Origin: Pseudomonas aestuarii
GTDB taxonomy: Bacteria; Pseudomonadota; Gammaproteobacteria; Pseudomonadales; Pseudomonadaceae
Direction: 5' to 3'
Length of the DNA: 64,000 bases
NCBI RefSeq assembly: GCF_027988105.1
Contig: NZ_JAQJZJ010000010.1
Coordinates: 62,001-126,000, forward strand
Shown here: positions 53,977-62,218 of the stretch, piece by piece
Numbering within the stretch: the stretch's first letter is position 1
How the letters are laid out: every line of letters starts with the position of its first letter
Made by a program: the position numbers and the translations under genes
The notes under the pieces: model-generated
What the model saw: the letters and a program-made list of their open reading frames with translations, nothing else
What the model was told of the DNA's origin: nothing
The model's database searches: none

Positions 53977-54477
53977 ATGAGCGTTATCGACCTGCTGGCT
54001 CGCTACGCCCACCTGCTGTTCGCCCTGGTCTGGGTGGGCCACAACTATGCCAGCTTCATCCAGAACCCCAGGTTCGTGCCACTGCAGAACGGCATCGACA
54101 CCAGCGCCCTGAACCGCGACCTGGAACAGCGGATGAAACGCGAGCACGGCATCTTCCGCTACGCCTCGCTGCTGGTCTGGCTCTCCGGCATGCTGATGCT
54201 CTGGCAACGCGGCTGGCTGGAAGACGCCCTGCTGCTGCAAGGCCCGCTGGCGGTGATCGGCCTCGGCGCCTGGATCGGCACCCTGATGCTGCTCAACCTG
54301 TGGCTGGTGCTCTGGCCACACCAGAAGAAGCTGCTGGGTTTCGTCCCGGCCAGCCTGGAGGAGCGGGTGCGCTGCTCACGGATTACCTTCCTCTCCTCGC
54401 GCAGCAACACCATCCTGTCGATGCCCTTGCTGTTTCTGATGGCGGCCGGTGGTCATGGCCTGCACCTGTTTTCCTGA
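53977..54477 (+). CDS. Four-helix membrane protein, urate-hydroxylase-N-terminus-like
   Basis: A 166-residue membrane protein. Its N-terminus RYAHLLFALVWVGHNYASFI has a His in the first helix and a second His soon after, recalling the haem or metal-binding N-terminal module of PuuD-type urate hydroxylases. Helices follow at YASLLVWLSGMLMLW, LAVIGLGAWIGTLMLLNLWLVLW and NTILSMPLLFLMAAGG. The 10-base spacing from the preceding peptide gene and its strong neighbours place it in the pqq operon. It may be an electron-transfer subunit. Confidence 0.6.
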   Translation: MSVIDLLARYAHLLFALVWVGHNYASFIQNPRFVPLQNGIDTSALNRDLEQRMKREHGIFRYASLLVWLSGMLMLWQRGWLEDALLLQGPLAVIGLGAWIGTLMLLNLWLVLWPHQKKLLGFVPASLEERVRCSRITFLSSRSNTILSMPLLFLMAAGGHGLHLFS

Positions 54478-54487
54478 CGGCGCGCCC

Positions 54488-55573
54488 GTGGTTGATAGCG
54501 GCGAGCGCTACAACTTCGCCGCCGGGCCGGCGATGTTGCCGGCGGCGGTGCTCGCACAGATCCAGGACGAGTTGCCGGACTGGCGCGGCAGCGGCCAGTC
54601 CATGCTGGAACTGCCGTTCACCGGCGCGCCGTTCAAAGGCCTGATGCACGAGGCCGAACAGGACCTACGCGAACTGCTGGCGATCCCGTCAAACTACCGT
54701 GTGCTGTTCATGCATGGCGGCGCGACCTGCCAGTTCGGCCTGCTACCCCTCAACCTGCTCGCGCCCGGCCAGTCGGCAGACTACCTGAACAGCGGCTACT
54801 GGGCGGCCAAGGCGATTGCCGAGGCGCGCCGCCATGCGCCGCTGAACATCATCGCCAGCGCCAGCGAAGACTTGCGCGCGATTCCGCCCCCCGAGCAATG
54901 GCGCCTGGATCCGCGGGCCGGCTACTGCCACGTCACCAGCAACGAGACCGCCAACGGCCTTCAGCTGCAGCATTTCCCCGAATTGTCGGTGCCGCTGGTG
55001 GCGGACATGAGCTCGGACTTGCTCACCCGTCCGCTGCCGGTCGAACGCTTCGGCCTGATCTACGCCAGCGCGCAGAAGAACCTCGGCATCGCCGGTCTGT
55101 GCCTGCTGATCGTACGAGACGACCTGCTCAAGGCGCCCCGCGCCGGCTTGCCTTCGCCATTCAGCTACGCCCTGCAGGCCGAGCAGCAGAGTCGCCTGTG
55201 CACCCCGCCGACCTTCGCCACCTACTGCGCCGCCCTGATGCTGCGTTGGATTCGCCAACAGGGCGGGCTCGAAGTCATGGCCCGCGCCAACGAGCACAAG
55301 AGCCAACTGCTCTACCAGCACATCGATGCCAGCGACCTTTACCAGTGTCACCAGCAGCCGGCGGATCGCTCCGCCATCAACGTCTGCTTCCACCTGCGCG
55401 ACCCACGCCTGCTGCCGGACTTCTTCAGGGAGGCCGCAGCGGCCGGCCTGCTCAACCTGCAGGGCCACGCGGCCAGCGGTGGCGTGCGCGCCAGCCTGTA
55501 TAACGCCATGCCGCTGGCGGGGGTCGAGCGCCTACTGACGCTCATGCGCGACTTCGAGCGCCGGCATGGCTGA
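54488..55573 (+). CDS. SerC-family aminotransferase paralog
   Basis: About 361 residues of class V PLP aminotransferase, phosphoserine aminotransferase family (FAAGPAMLPAAVL, MHGGATCQFGLLPLNLL, LNSGYWAAKAIAEARR). The PLP Lys197 lies in SAQKNLGIAG, as in SerC. A real serC normally lies elsewhere (with pheA/tyrA), so this is a second copy given to the pqq operon. Start GTG (VVDSGERYNF); an ATG 13 codons upstream overlaps the previous gene. Its amino-group acceptor could be a PqqA-derived amino acid or keto-acid; unproven. Confidence 0.82.
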   Translation: MVDSGERYNFAAGPAMLPAAVLAQIQDELPDWRGSGQSMLELPFTGAPFKGLMHEAEQDLRELLAIPSNYRVLFMHGGATCQFGLLPLNLLAPGQSADYLNSGYWAAKAIAEARRHAPLNIIASASEDLRAIPPPEQWRLDPRAGYCHVTSNETANGLQLQHFPELSVPLVADMSSDLLTRPLPVERFGLIYASAQKNLGIAGLCLLIVRDDLLKAPRAGLPSPFSYALQAEQQSRLCTPPTFATYCAALMLRWIRQQGGLEVMARANEHKSQLLYQHIDASDLYQCHQQPADRSAINVCFHLRDPRLLPDFFREAAAAGLLNLQGHAASGGVRASLYNAMPLAGVERLLTLMRDFERRHG

Positions 55574-56420
55574 AGCCACGCTGAGCACCGGTCATAGGCT
55601 GACCCTGCAACTGGCCTGCATCGCCGCCCGTTGCCTGACGCCACCCGTCTTCGAGCGCCCCGTCGAGGTGATGGGCCTGCACTTCGCGGCACCGCTGAGC
55701 ATCGCCGCCGGTTTCGACCGCTTTGGTCGACTCGGTCGGCGGGCCGGCGCACTGGGTTTCGGCTGCAACGAAATCGGCAGCCTCGATCTCGCCGCGATAG
55801 CCCAACTGTCGGCACGGACGCTCAGGCCCGGGACGGCGCGCCTGGGAATCAACCTCAGCCTGACCCCGGACATTAGCCTCACGGCGTTGCGCGCCGGCCT
55901 GGCCCGCGCCTGGCCGCTGGCCGACTACCTCACCCTGAACCTGATCGGCCCGCGCAGTACGGCGCTGCTCGGCGCCGAGCTGCGGCCTCGACTGCGCCAG
56001 CTGCTGGCCGCGGTGCGCAGCGAGCAGCAGCACCTGGACCGGCCCGAGCGCCGGGTACCGCTGGCGGTCAAACTGCGCTGCCTGCCCGGCCAGGTGCCGC
56101 TGGAGTTGGCCGAACTGCTGCTGGAGTTGGGCTACGATGGCCTGCTCGTCGCCCATGATCCCGGCCCACCGGCGACCCGCCAGCGCTACCACGCCTGGCA
56201 AACCGATGTCCGCCAGGCGCAAGCCTGCGCACAGATCGAGCAATTACGGCGCTTGTGCGGTGGGCAGATGGCGTTGATGTCGGTCGGCGGCATCCAGAGC
56301 GCCGAACACCTCCAAGCCCGACTTGCCGCCGGCGCCGAACTGCTACAGGTGCACAGCGTCCTGCTGCATGCCTGGCCCTGGCATGTGCAGCGTCTGCTCG
56401 ACGGCGGCAAACCTGCCTAG
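55566..56420 (+). CDS. PyrD-like FMN-fold oxidoreductase paralog lacking DHODH catalytic Ser
   Basis: A 284-residue TIM-barrel flavoprotein resembling class 2 dihydroorotate dehydrogenase: GLHFAAPLSIAAGFDRFGR, GFGCNEIGSL, ADYLTLNLIGPRS and SVGGIQSAEHLQARLAAGAELLQVHSVLL (in parts). Aligned to E. coli PyrD, the catalytic Ser175 of NISSPN is Gly and Asn177 is Arg, and the FMN-region Lys66 is Arg. It is shorter than PyrD and lacks the N-terminal quinone-binding helices. It overlaps the aminotransferase by 8 bases. Predicted to oxidise or reduce something else. Confidence 0.75.
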   Translation: MAEATLSTGHRLTLQLACIAARCLTPPVFERPVEVMGLHFAAPLSIAAGFDRFGRLGRRAGALGFGCNEIGSLDLAAIAQLSARTLRPGTARLGINLSLTPDISLTALRAGLARAWPLADYLTLNLIGPRSTALLGAELRPRLRQLLAAVRSEQQHLDRPERRVPLAVKLRCLPGQVPLELAELLLELGYDGLLVAHDPGPPATRQRYHAWQTDVRQAQACAQIEQLRRLCGGQMALMSVGGIQSAEHLQARLAAGAELLQVHSVLLHAWPWHVQRLLDGGKPA

Positions 56421-56603
56421 GTTGTGCCGTGCCCACCACCGCTTCGGCGTGTAGCGGAGGAGAGCAGCGCGCAGCACAATGGATTGCGCCGGGCCTTATC
56501 CAGTGCACTATGTCGTGCGGGCCATTTGAGGGACCGCCCGACAGTGTAGGCCTTGCATATGCTCGTAGGCTCCAGGCAAGCGCGAAAACCTGGACGACAG
56601 ATA

Positions 56604-56635
56604 GCACAAGGCCGGCTCATGAGCCGGCCTTGTGC
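56604..56635. terminator. Long inverted repeat between the pqq operon and the quinoprotein gene
   Basis: Stem gcacaaggccggct (56604-56617) with agccggccttgtgc (56622-56635), loop catg: 14 perfect base pairs. No T-run follows on either strand, so it is probably a transcription pause or stabilising hairpin between convergent genes. Confidence 0.6.
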
Positions 56636-56661
56636 CTCATTGGTACTTCAGGGGTAGCCGA

Positions 56662-58437
56662 TCAGTGCTTGGCCACCAGATCCTTCGGCAGCTTGAAGGT
56701 CCAGAGCATGCCGCCCTGGTTGAAGTTCTTCACCCGCTTGGCCACTTCGCCGCCCCACAGCGGCACCGCGCCGCCCCAGCCGGACAGCACCGAGACATAC
56801 TGCTCGCCGTCCATTTCCCAGGTGACCGGGGAGCCCAGCACGCCGGAACCGGTCTGGAATTCCCAGACCTTCTCGCCGGTCTTGGCGTTGAAGGCCTGCA
56901 GGAAGCCCTCGGGGTTGCCGGTGAACACCAGGTTACCCTTGGTGGTCATCACCCCGCCCCACAATGGCGCGTAGTTCTTCTGGCGCCAGACTTCCTTGCC
57001 GGTTTTCGGATCGATGGCACGCAATACGCCGATGTAATCCTCATTCAGCGGACGGATGGTGAAGCCAGCGCCGAGGTAAGCCGCGCCCTTCTTGTAGGCG
57101 ATGCCTTCGTTCCAGATGTCCATGCCCCACTCATTCGATGGCACGTAGAACAGCCCGGTGTCCTTGCTGTAGGCCATGGGCATCCAGTTCTTCGCGCCGA
57201 GGAAGGCCGGGGCGGAGAACACGCTGCTGCCCTTGTCGGCACTACCCGGCGCGCCCGGACGGTTGCTGTCGTCGTAGATTGGCCGACCATTCTTGTCCAG
57301 GCCCTTGGCCCAGGTGATCTTGTCGACGAACGGGAAGCCACGGATGAACTTGCCATTGGTGCGATCGAGTACGTAGAAGAAGCCATTGCGGTCCGCGGTA
57401 GCCGCGGCCTTGATGGTCTTGCCGCCGTCCTGGTAGTTGAAGGACACCAGTTCATTGACGCCGTCGAAGTCCCAGCCGTCATGCGGGGTGGTCTGGAAGT
57501 GCCAGGTGATGGTGCCGTCGTCCGGATTCAGGGCCAGGCGCGAGGACGAGTACAGGTTGTCGCCAGGACGCAGGTGCGAGTTCCACGGCGCCGGGTTGCC
57601 GGTGCCGAACAGCAGCAGGTTGGTTTCCGGGTCGTAGTAGCCGCCCAGCCAAGGCGCCGCGCCGCCGGTCTTCCACAGATCGCCCGGCCAGGTCTTGCCG
57701 GCTTCGCCGCCGGAAATGCCGTTTTCGATCTTCTTGCCGTCCTTGTAGATGTAGCCCATGTGACCTTCGACGGTCGGCCGACTCCACAGCAGTTCACCGT
57801 TCTTCGGATCATAGGCTTCGATCTTGCCGACCACGCCGAATTCGCCACCGGAGACGCCGGTAATCAGCTTGCCGTTGACCACCAGCGGCGCCGCGGTGAT
57901 CGAATAGCCGGCCTTGTGGTCGGCGACGTTCTTGCGCCACACCACCTTGCCGGTGTCCTTGTTCAGGGCGACCAGCTTGGCATCCAGGGTGCCGAAGATC
58001 ACCAGGTCGCCATACAGCGCCACACCACGGTTGATCACGTCACAGCACGGACGGATATCGTCCGGCAGGCGTGCATCGTATTGCCAGAGTTCCTTGCCGG
58101 TGCGCGCATCCACGGCAAACACCCGCGAATAGGAGGCAGTGACATACATCACACCGTCCTTGATCATCGGCTGCGCTTGCTGGCCGCGCTGCTTCTCGCC
58201 ACCGAAGGACATCGTCCAGACCGGGCGCAGATCCTTGATGTTGTCGGTATTGAGGATATCCAGGGTGCTATAGCGCTGACCTTGCAGGCCCATGCCGTTG
58301 GTCACGACCTGGTCAGTGGTGTTTACGTCGTTGAGGATTTCTTTATCGGTGACCGCCCACGCCGACACGGCGGGGAGGAGCATGGCGGCGCACAGTGCAC
58401 TCAGCACGAAGGGCTTGCGTAGACCGGAGTGTTTCAT
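56662..58437 (-). CDS. pedH: PQQ-dependent alcohol dehydrogenase, lanthanide type (PedH-like)
   Basis: A 591-residue periplasmic quinoprotein alcohol dehydrogenase with eight-bladed propeller. The signal peptide ends near SAWA. The adjacent-Cys disulfide is Cys131-Cys132 in IRPCCDV. Metal/PQQ ligands are Glu199 (SGGE), Asn281 (GTGNPAP) and catalytic Asp323 in GWDFDGVNE. Asp325, two after it, is the extra carboxylate that marks lanthanide-dependent enzymes (Ser or Ala in calcium types such as PedE/MxaF). It passes electrons to a cytochrome c550 not in this window. Placement beside exaC and pqqA fits. Confidence 0.9.
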   Translation of the reverse strand: MKHSGLRKPFVLSALCAAMLLPAVSAWAVTDKEILNDVNTTDQVVTNGMGLQGQRYSTLDILNTDNIKDLRPVWTMSFGGEKQRGQQAQPMIKDGVMYVTASYSRVFAVDARTGKELWQYDARLPDDIRPCCDVINRGVALYGDLVIFGTLDAKLVALNKDTGKVVWRKNVADHKAGYSITAAPLVVNGKLITGVSGGEFGVVGKIEAYDPKNGELLWSRPTVEGHMGYIYKDGKKIENGISGGEAGKTWPGDLWKTGGAAPWLGGYYDPETNLLLFGTGNPAPWNSHLRPGDNLYSSSRLALNPDDGTITWHFQTTPHDGWDFDGVNELVSFNYQDGGKTIKAAATADRNGFFYVLDRTNGKFIRGFPFVDKITWAKGLDKNGRPIYDDSNRPGAPGSADKGSSVFSAPAFLGAKNWMPMAYSKDTGLFYVPSNEWGMDIWNEGIAYKKGAAYLGAGFTIRPLNEDYIGVLRAIDPKTGKEVWRQKNYAPLWGGVMTTKGNLVFTGNPEGFLQAFNAKTGEKVWEFQTGSGVLGSPVTWEMDGEQYVSVLSGWGGAVPLWGGEVAKRVKNFNQGGMLWTFKLPKDLVAKH

Positions 58438-58468
58438 TGCGGTTACCTCTGCGGGTTAATTGTTATCC

Positions 58469-58485
58469 CCGGGAAGTTTTCCCGG
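58469..58485 (-). promoter_or_regulatory. Stem-loop in the leader of the quinoprotein gene
   Basis: ccgggaa (58469-58475) and ttcccgg (58479-58485) form a perfect 7-bp hairpin with a 3-base loop, about 30 bases upstream of the ATG in the transcript. It could affect translation or mRNA stability. The regulatory signal (for example lanthanide response) cannot be seen. Confidence 0.45.
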
Positions 58486-58730
58486 TCTGGCGTTAATTCT
58501 TCGCCGCAGGGCCTTACACAACAATTGCACGCAGTGCCGATTTAACTACTCCCTTGGTAGCAATACCCACAGTGAGAAAACGCCTGCATTCGGGCGACCG
58601 GCTCAAGGGTCGACTCAGCGTCGGCAACAGGCCGGCCTCTGGCATCAGCCGGCCGTTACAATCCTGAGAAAACCCTGCCAGGCAAGCCAGTCAGGGGCTG
58701 GCGACAGAGCAAGAGCACGCGAAGAGCAGC

Positions 58731-59045
58731 GAACTGCAGCTTGTAGAAATTGGCAAGGCCGTGATCATGCGCGTTCTGATCACCACTCAGCACAGGCATG
58801 GTGATGAAGGACGGCAGCACTTTCATCTCCTCCTACGCTCGTGGCAAGCGGCTCCAAAGCCGTGCTCGGCAGCGACCGGATAATCAATGGCTGGAATCAG
58901 GGTCGGATGGGCTGGCGGCAAGCGCAAGCTGTTCGTACCGGCGCACCTGGGCGATGAGGAGAGGAAGACCGGCGAACACATCAAGCCGCACTCCAACCTG
59001 ACCATCGAGACCGAACGGCTGGAAGTGCTGACGCGCAACGATTGA
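58731..59045 (+). pseudogene. Frameshifted FKBP-type peptidyl-prolyl isomerase remnant
   Basis: Pieces of an FKBP domain are visible in all three frames in the right order: ELQLVEIGKAV, then VMKDGSTFISSYARGKRL, then AVLGSDRIINGWNQG, then GKRKLFVPAHLGDEERKTG and HSNLTIETERLEVLTRND. At least two frameshifts separate them, and no intact start remains. It is inactive as a protein-coding gene. Intergenic location and decay suggest an ancient remnant now bounded by the quinoprotein and GGDEF genes. Confidence 0.8.
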
Positions 59046-59239
59046 TCGCTGCGCGGATCTGACACCTAAGTCCTTGGCTGACGAGCGCCCCATGACTGGC
59101 AGCCCTGCGGCCTGCATGTACCGTTGGCCGCACCTGCCATGAACCCTGGAATGGTTCGATAGTGTAGATAAACCAATAAACTGCCCAGTTGACTACGCAG
59201 TCGATAGCCGGACGAGCGAGTACTTTAGCCAAAACCCGA

Positions 59240-61909
59240 CTAAATCCTCCACAGCAATGCTTGCCCTTCGCGACCGGAGTCAAGTGTATTTGCCATGGCC
59301 AAACCCTCGAACTCCACCAACGGCATAGGCCGTCCAAACAGATAGCCCTGATAACGCTGGCAGCCAGTATCCCGCAAGGTCGAGAGCTGCACTTCGGTTT
59401 CCACGCCCTCGGCAATCACCTCCAGTTCGAGGCTGACTGCCAAGGCGCAGATGGCCCGGATGATCGCCAGGCTGCTGCCGTCCTCCGGCAACTTGCGCAC
59501 GAAGGACTGGTCAATCTTCAGTTGATCCAGCGGCAACTGCTGAAGGTAGGCCATCGACGAATAGCCAGTACCGAAGTCGTCAATCGAGAAGCGAATGCCA
59601 TGGCTCTTCAATGCCAACATGCAGGTACTGGCGCCTTGCAGATCGTCGAGCAGCAGCGATTCAGTCAGCTCCAGCTTGAGCCGACCCGGATTGGCACCCG
59701 TTTCCCGCAGTAGATCCAGCAAACGCTCGACAAAATCTACCTGGTAGAGCAGGCGAGCACTGATGTTCACCGCCAGGCTGAGCCGTTCCAGGGCCGGTTG
59801 CTGTCGCCACAAGGCCAATAACTCGCAGGCACCGCGCAGCATCTGAAAGTCCAGCTGCTCGACCAGCCCGGCGCGCTCGGCCACCTCGATAAAGCTTGCC
59901 GGCCCTAGCAGACCGCGCTGCGGATGCTGCCAGCGCGCCAGCACTTCAGCCCCCAGAAGGCCATGGGCTTCGTCCACCTGCGGCTGCAGATAGCCGATGA
60001 ACTCTCCCGTCAGGAGACCGTGGCCAATTTCCTCCTCGAGGCGCAAGCGCGAACTGACCGCATCCTGCATTACTGGATCGAAGAAACGCACGGCGCTCTT
60101 ACCCGCAGCCTTGGCCTCATACATCGACAAGTCGGCGCGCATCATCAGCTCTTCACAACTGCAAGACTCATCGTTGAACAACACCACGCCGACACTGACG
60201 CTGCTGCGCAGCTCCGCAGTGCCAATCCGGTAGGGTGCGGCGAGCGCCGCCAGTACCTTTTGCGCCGTATGCTCGGCCTGGGCCGCAGCTTCTTCGGGTA
60301 ACCTCTCCAGGCTTTCCAGCATGACCACAAACTCATCCCCCCCCAGACGCGCGACCGTGTCACTGGCCCTGACCGCGTTGCCCAGACGCTCGGCCGCCAG
60401 GCACAACAGCCTGTCGCCGGCCTGATGCCCATAGCGATCGTTGACGTTCTTGAAATTGTCCAGATCGAGGAACATCAACGCGGCAAACTGGCCACTGCGC
60501 GCGCTGCTGGCCACGGCATGCTGCAATCGATCAAGCAACAGGCGACGGTTGGGCAGTGTCGTCAGCGCATCGTAGAATGCCAGTTGTTTGATCCGGTCCT
60601 CGGCCGCCTTGCGCTCGGTGCTGTCGGTCAGCGAGGCGACATAGTTGATGACCTGCCCCTGACCGTTGCGTACCGCACTGATAGACAACCACTCAGGAAA
60701 CACTTCGCCGTTCTTGCGCCGGTTCCAGATCTCGCCTTGCCATCTATCCGTTTCGCTGAGGCTACGCCACATGTCCTGGTAGAACTCTGGGCCCTGGCGC
60801 CCCGAGCTAAGCATCCGGGTTTTCTGCCCAAGGACATCCTCCGCACTGTAGCCGGTGATCGCACTGAACGCCTTGTTGACCCTTAGAATGCGGCTGTCCA
60901 GGTCGCTGATGATCATGCCCTGCTGCGATTCGAAGGCGATGGCGGCGATGCGCAGCTCGCGCTCGGCACTCATCCGTTCGGTGATGTCGCGGGCCAGGAA
61001 TACCACCGCCCGCTTGCCGTCGATAGGACCATCCAGCCGCTGCGCCCGCCCCTCAAGCACCATGAGACCTTGCGGTCCCTGAATCGAATATTCGATTTTC
61101 TGTGGGTAGTCGCTCGTCAAGGTATGTTGGATAAAATTCAGCAGGCGCCAGGCATCATTGTGCGGCAGCACCTCAAACAAAGACTGACCGACCCGCCTCG
61201 GGCAAAGGGAATGGAGCCGGTTGTCTTTGGGATAAACCACCTCCAGATAACGGCCATCCTGATCCAGCACTAGCAACAGATCTGGAATCGCTTCAGTGAT
61301 TGCACGCTGGCGTGCCTCACTCATTTGCAGCACCAGATCCATACGCTTGCGATGCTCGATATGCTCAAGCATCGAGCCGAGCAGCACAGTGGCGACCGGC
61401 ATCACCAACAGCATAGGCAACGCTGCCTGCGCCAGAAGGACTAGCACATATTCACTAGGCAGAAGCACCAAGAGCAACAGCCCCTGAGCCTGCACCAATA
61501 AACCGAAGAACCATAATGGCAACAATCTACGACTGACCTTGCCTTGCAGATAGAAAGACCGATAAGCCAACCCCAGCAGCACGGTCAGGACTATCTCGAC
61601 CACCCCACCCATCGCCCCGGCGCCGCCAAGCCAGAGTCGGGAAGCGCCGGCTAGAAAGGCCGCAATAGCAGCGACTAACGGGCCGCCAAACAAACCGGCC
61701 ATGCTGAGCACCACAGTGCGGGCGTCATAGATGATCCCGGGCTGTATGGTGGTCGCCATCAGCATGCCGATCACGCAGGCACCACCAAATATCAGGCCTG
61801 ATACAAGCTGCGCGGTCAGCCCGCGCGAGCGTAGAAGATGTGCATTAACCGCCTGCAACCAACATAAGGACAGCAGCAGCGCAGCACTCTGGAATAGATT
61901 AATCATCAT
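59240..61909 (-). CDS. GGDEF-EAL cyclic di-GMP protein with LytS-like and PAS domains
   Basis: An 889-residue membrane signalling protein. N-terminal five/six-helix LytS-type sensor region (residues 1-190) is followed by two PAS domains, a GGDEF domain with intact RLGGDEFVV, and an EAL domain with AEVLARWQHP, ELTESLLL, IDDFGTGYSS and EGVET. All EAL and GGDEF signature motifs appear intact, so both synthesis and breakdown of c-di-GMP are possible. The ATG opening MMINLFQS has weak ribosome signal. The helix region may sense a small molecule or membrane state. Confidence 0.92.
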   Translation of the reverse strand: MMINLFQSAALLLSLCWLQAVNAHLLRSRGLTAQLVSGLIFGGACVIGMLMATTIQPGIIYDARTVVLSMAGLFGGPLVAAIAAFLAGASRLWLGGAGAMGGVVEIVLTVLLGLAYRSFYLQGKVSRRLLPLWFFGLLVQAQGLLLLVLLPSEYVLVLLAQAALPMLLVMPVATVLLGSMLEHIEHRKRMDLVLQMSEARQRAITEAIPDLLLVLDQDGRYLEVVYPKDNRLHSLCPRRVGQSLFEVLPHNDAWRLLNFIQHTLTSDYPQKIEYSIQGPQGLMVLEGRAQRLDGPIDGKRAVVFLARDITERMSAERELRIAAIAFESQQGMIISDLDSRILRVNKAFSAITGYSAEDVLGQKTRMLSSGRQGPEFYQDMWRSLSETDRWQGEIWNRRKNGEVFPEWLSISAVRNGQGQVINYVASLTDSTERKAAEDRIKQLAFYDALTTLPNRRLLLDRLQHAVASSARSGQFAALMFLDLDNFKNVNDRYGHQAGDRLLCLAAERLGNAVRASDTVARLGGDEFVVMLESLERLPEEAAAQAEHTAQKVLAALAAPYRIGTAELRSSVSVGVVLFNDESCSCEELMMRADLSMYEAKAAGKSAVRFFDPVMQDAVSSRLRLEEEIGHGLLTGEFIGYLQPQVDEAHGLLGAEVLARWQHPQRGLLGPASFIEVAERAGLVEQLDFQMLRGACELLALWRQQPALERLSLAVNISARLLYQVDFVERLLDLLRETGANPGRLKLELTESLLLDDLQGASTCMLALKSHGIRFSIDDFGTGYSSMAYLQQLPLDQLKIDQSFVRKLPEDGSSLAIIRAICALAVSLELEVIAEGVETEVQLSTLRDTGCQRYQGYLFGRPMPLVEFEGLAMANTLDSGREGQALLWRI

Positions 61910-62033
61910 GTTGGAGTAGTTCCTTTACCTCGACAGCTGATCTGCCGCCTCTGTCTGCACACGCTACGATGTCGTCAGATCAGCGACATGCAACTGCACC
62001 AGTCGTGCAACAGTCCCCCATGGGAAGCTGTCA

Positions 62034-62060
62034 TTGAACCAATCCTGATCCGGTTATCTT
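62034..62060 (+). promoter_or_regulatory. Candidate sigma-70 promoter for an orphan small RNA
   Basis: ttgaac (62034-62039) and tatctt (62055-62060) are separated by 15 bases. Spacing is a little short of 17. Start of transcription would be near 62067. Confidence 0.35.
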
Positions 62061-62066
62061 CACTCA

Positions 62067-62168
62067 TGCTTGTCGATACGTTGCGCAGGTAACCGCCGTG
62101 AAGACTCACTTGGCGGCAGACAGTTTAGATACACGGCGGCCCCATGGCAGGGCCTTTTTCTTTTTTTT
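62067..62168 (+). ncRNA. Candidate orphan small RNA with T-rich terminator
   Basis: About 100 bases lying between two minus-strand genes and ending in a terminator: ggccc-catggca-gggcc followed by tttttcttttttttt (62138-62168). Upstream, ccgccgtg (62093-62100) can pair either with ggcgg (62112-62116) or with cacggcgg (62132-62139), a switch-like arrangement. There is no plus-strand gene to terminate. It resembles no RNA family I recognise. Confidence 0.45.
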
Positions 62169-62218
62169 GGGGGGGTTGATGCGGCAAGCCACTCCTCACA
62201 GCCCGCAGGGGGAAACCG

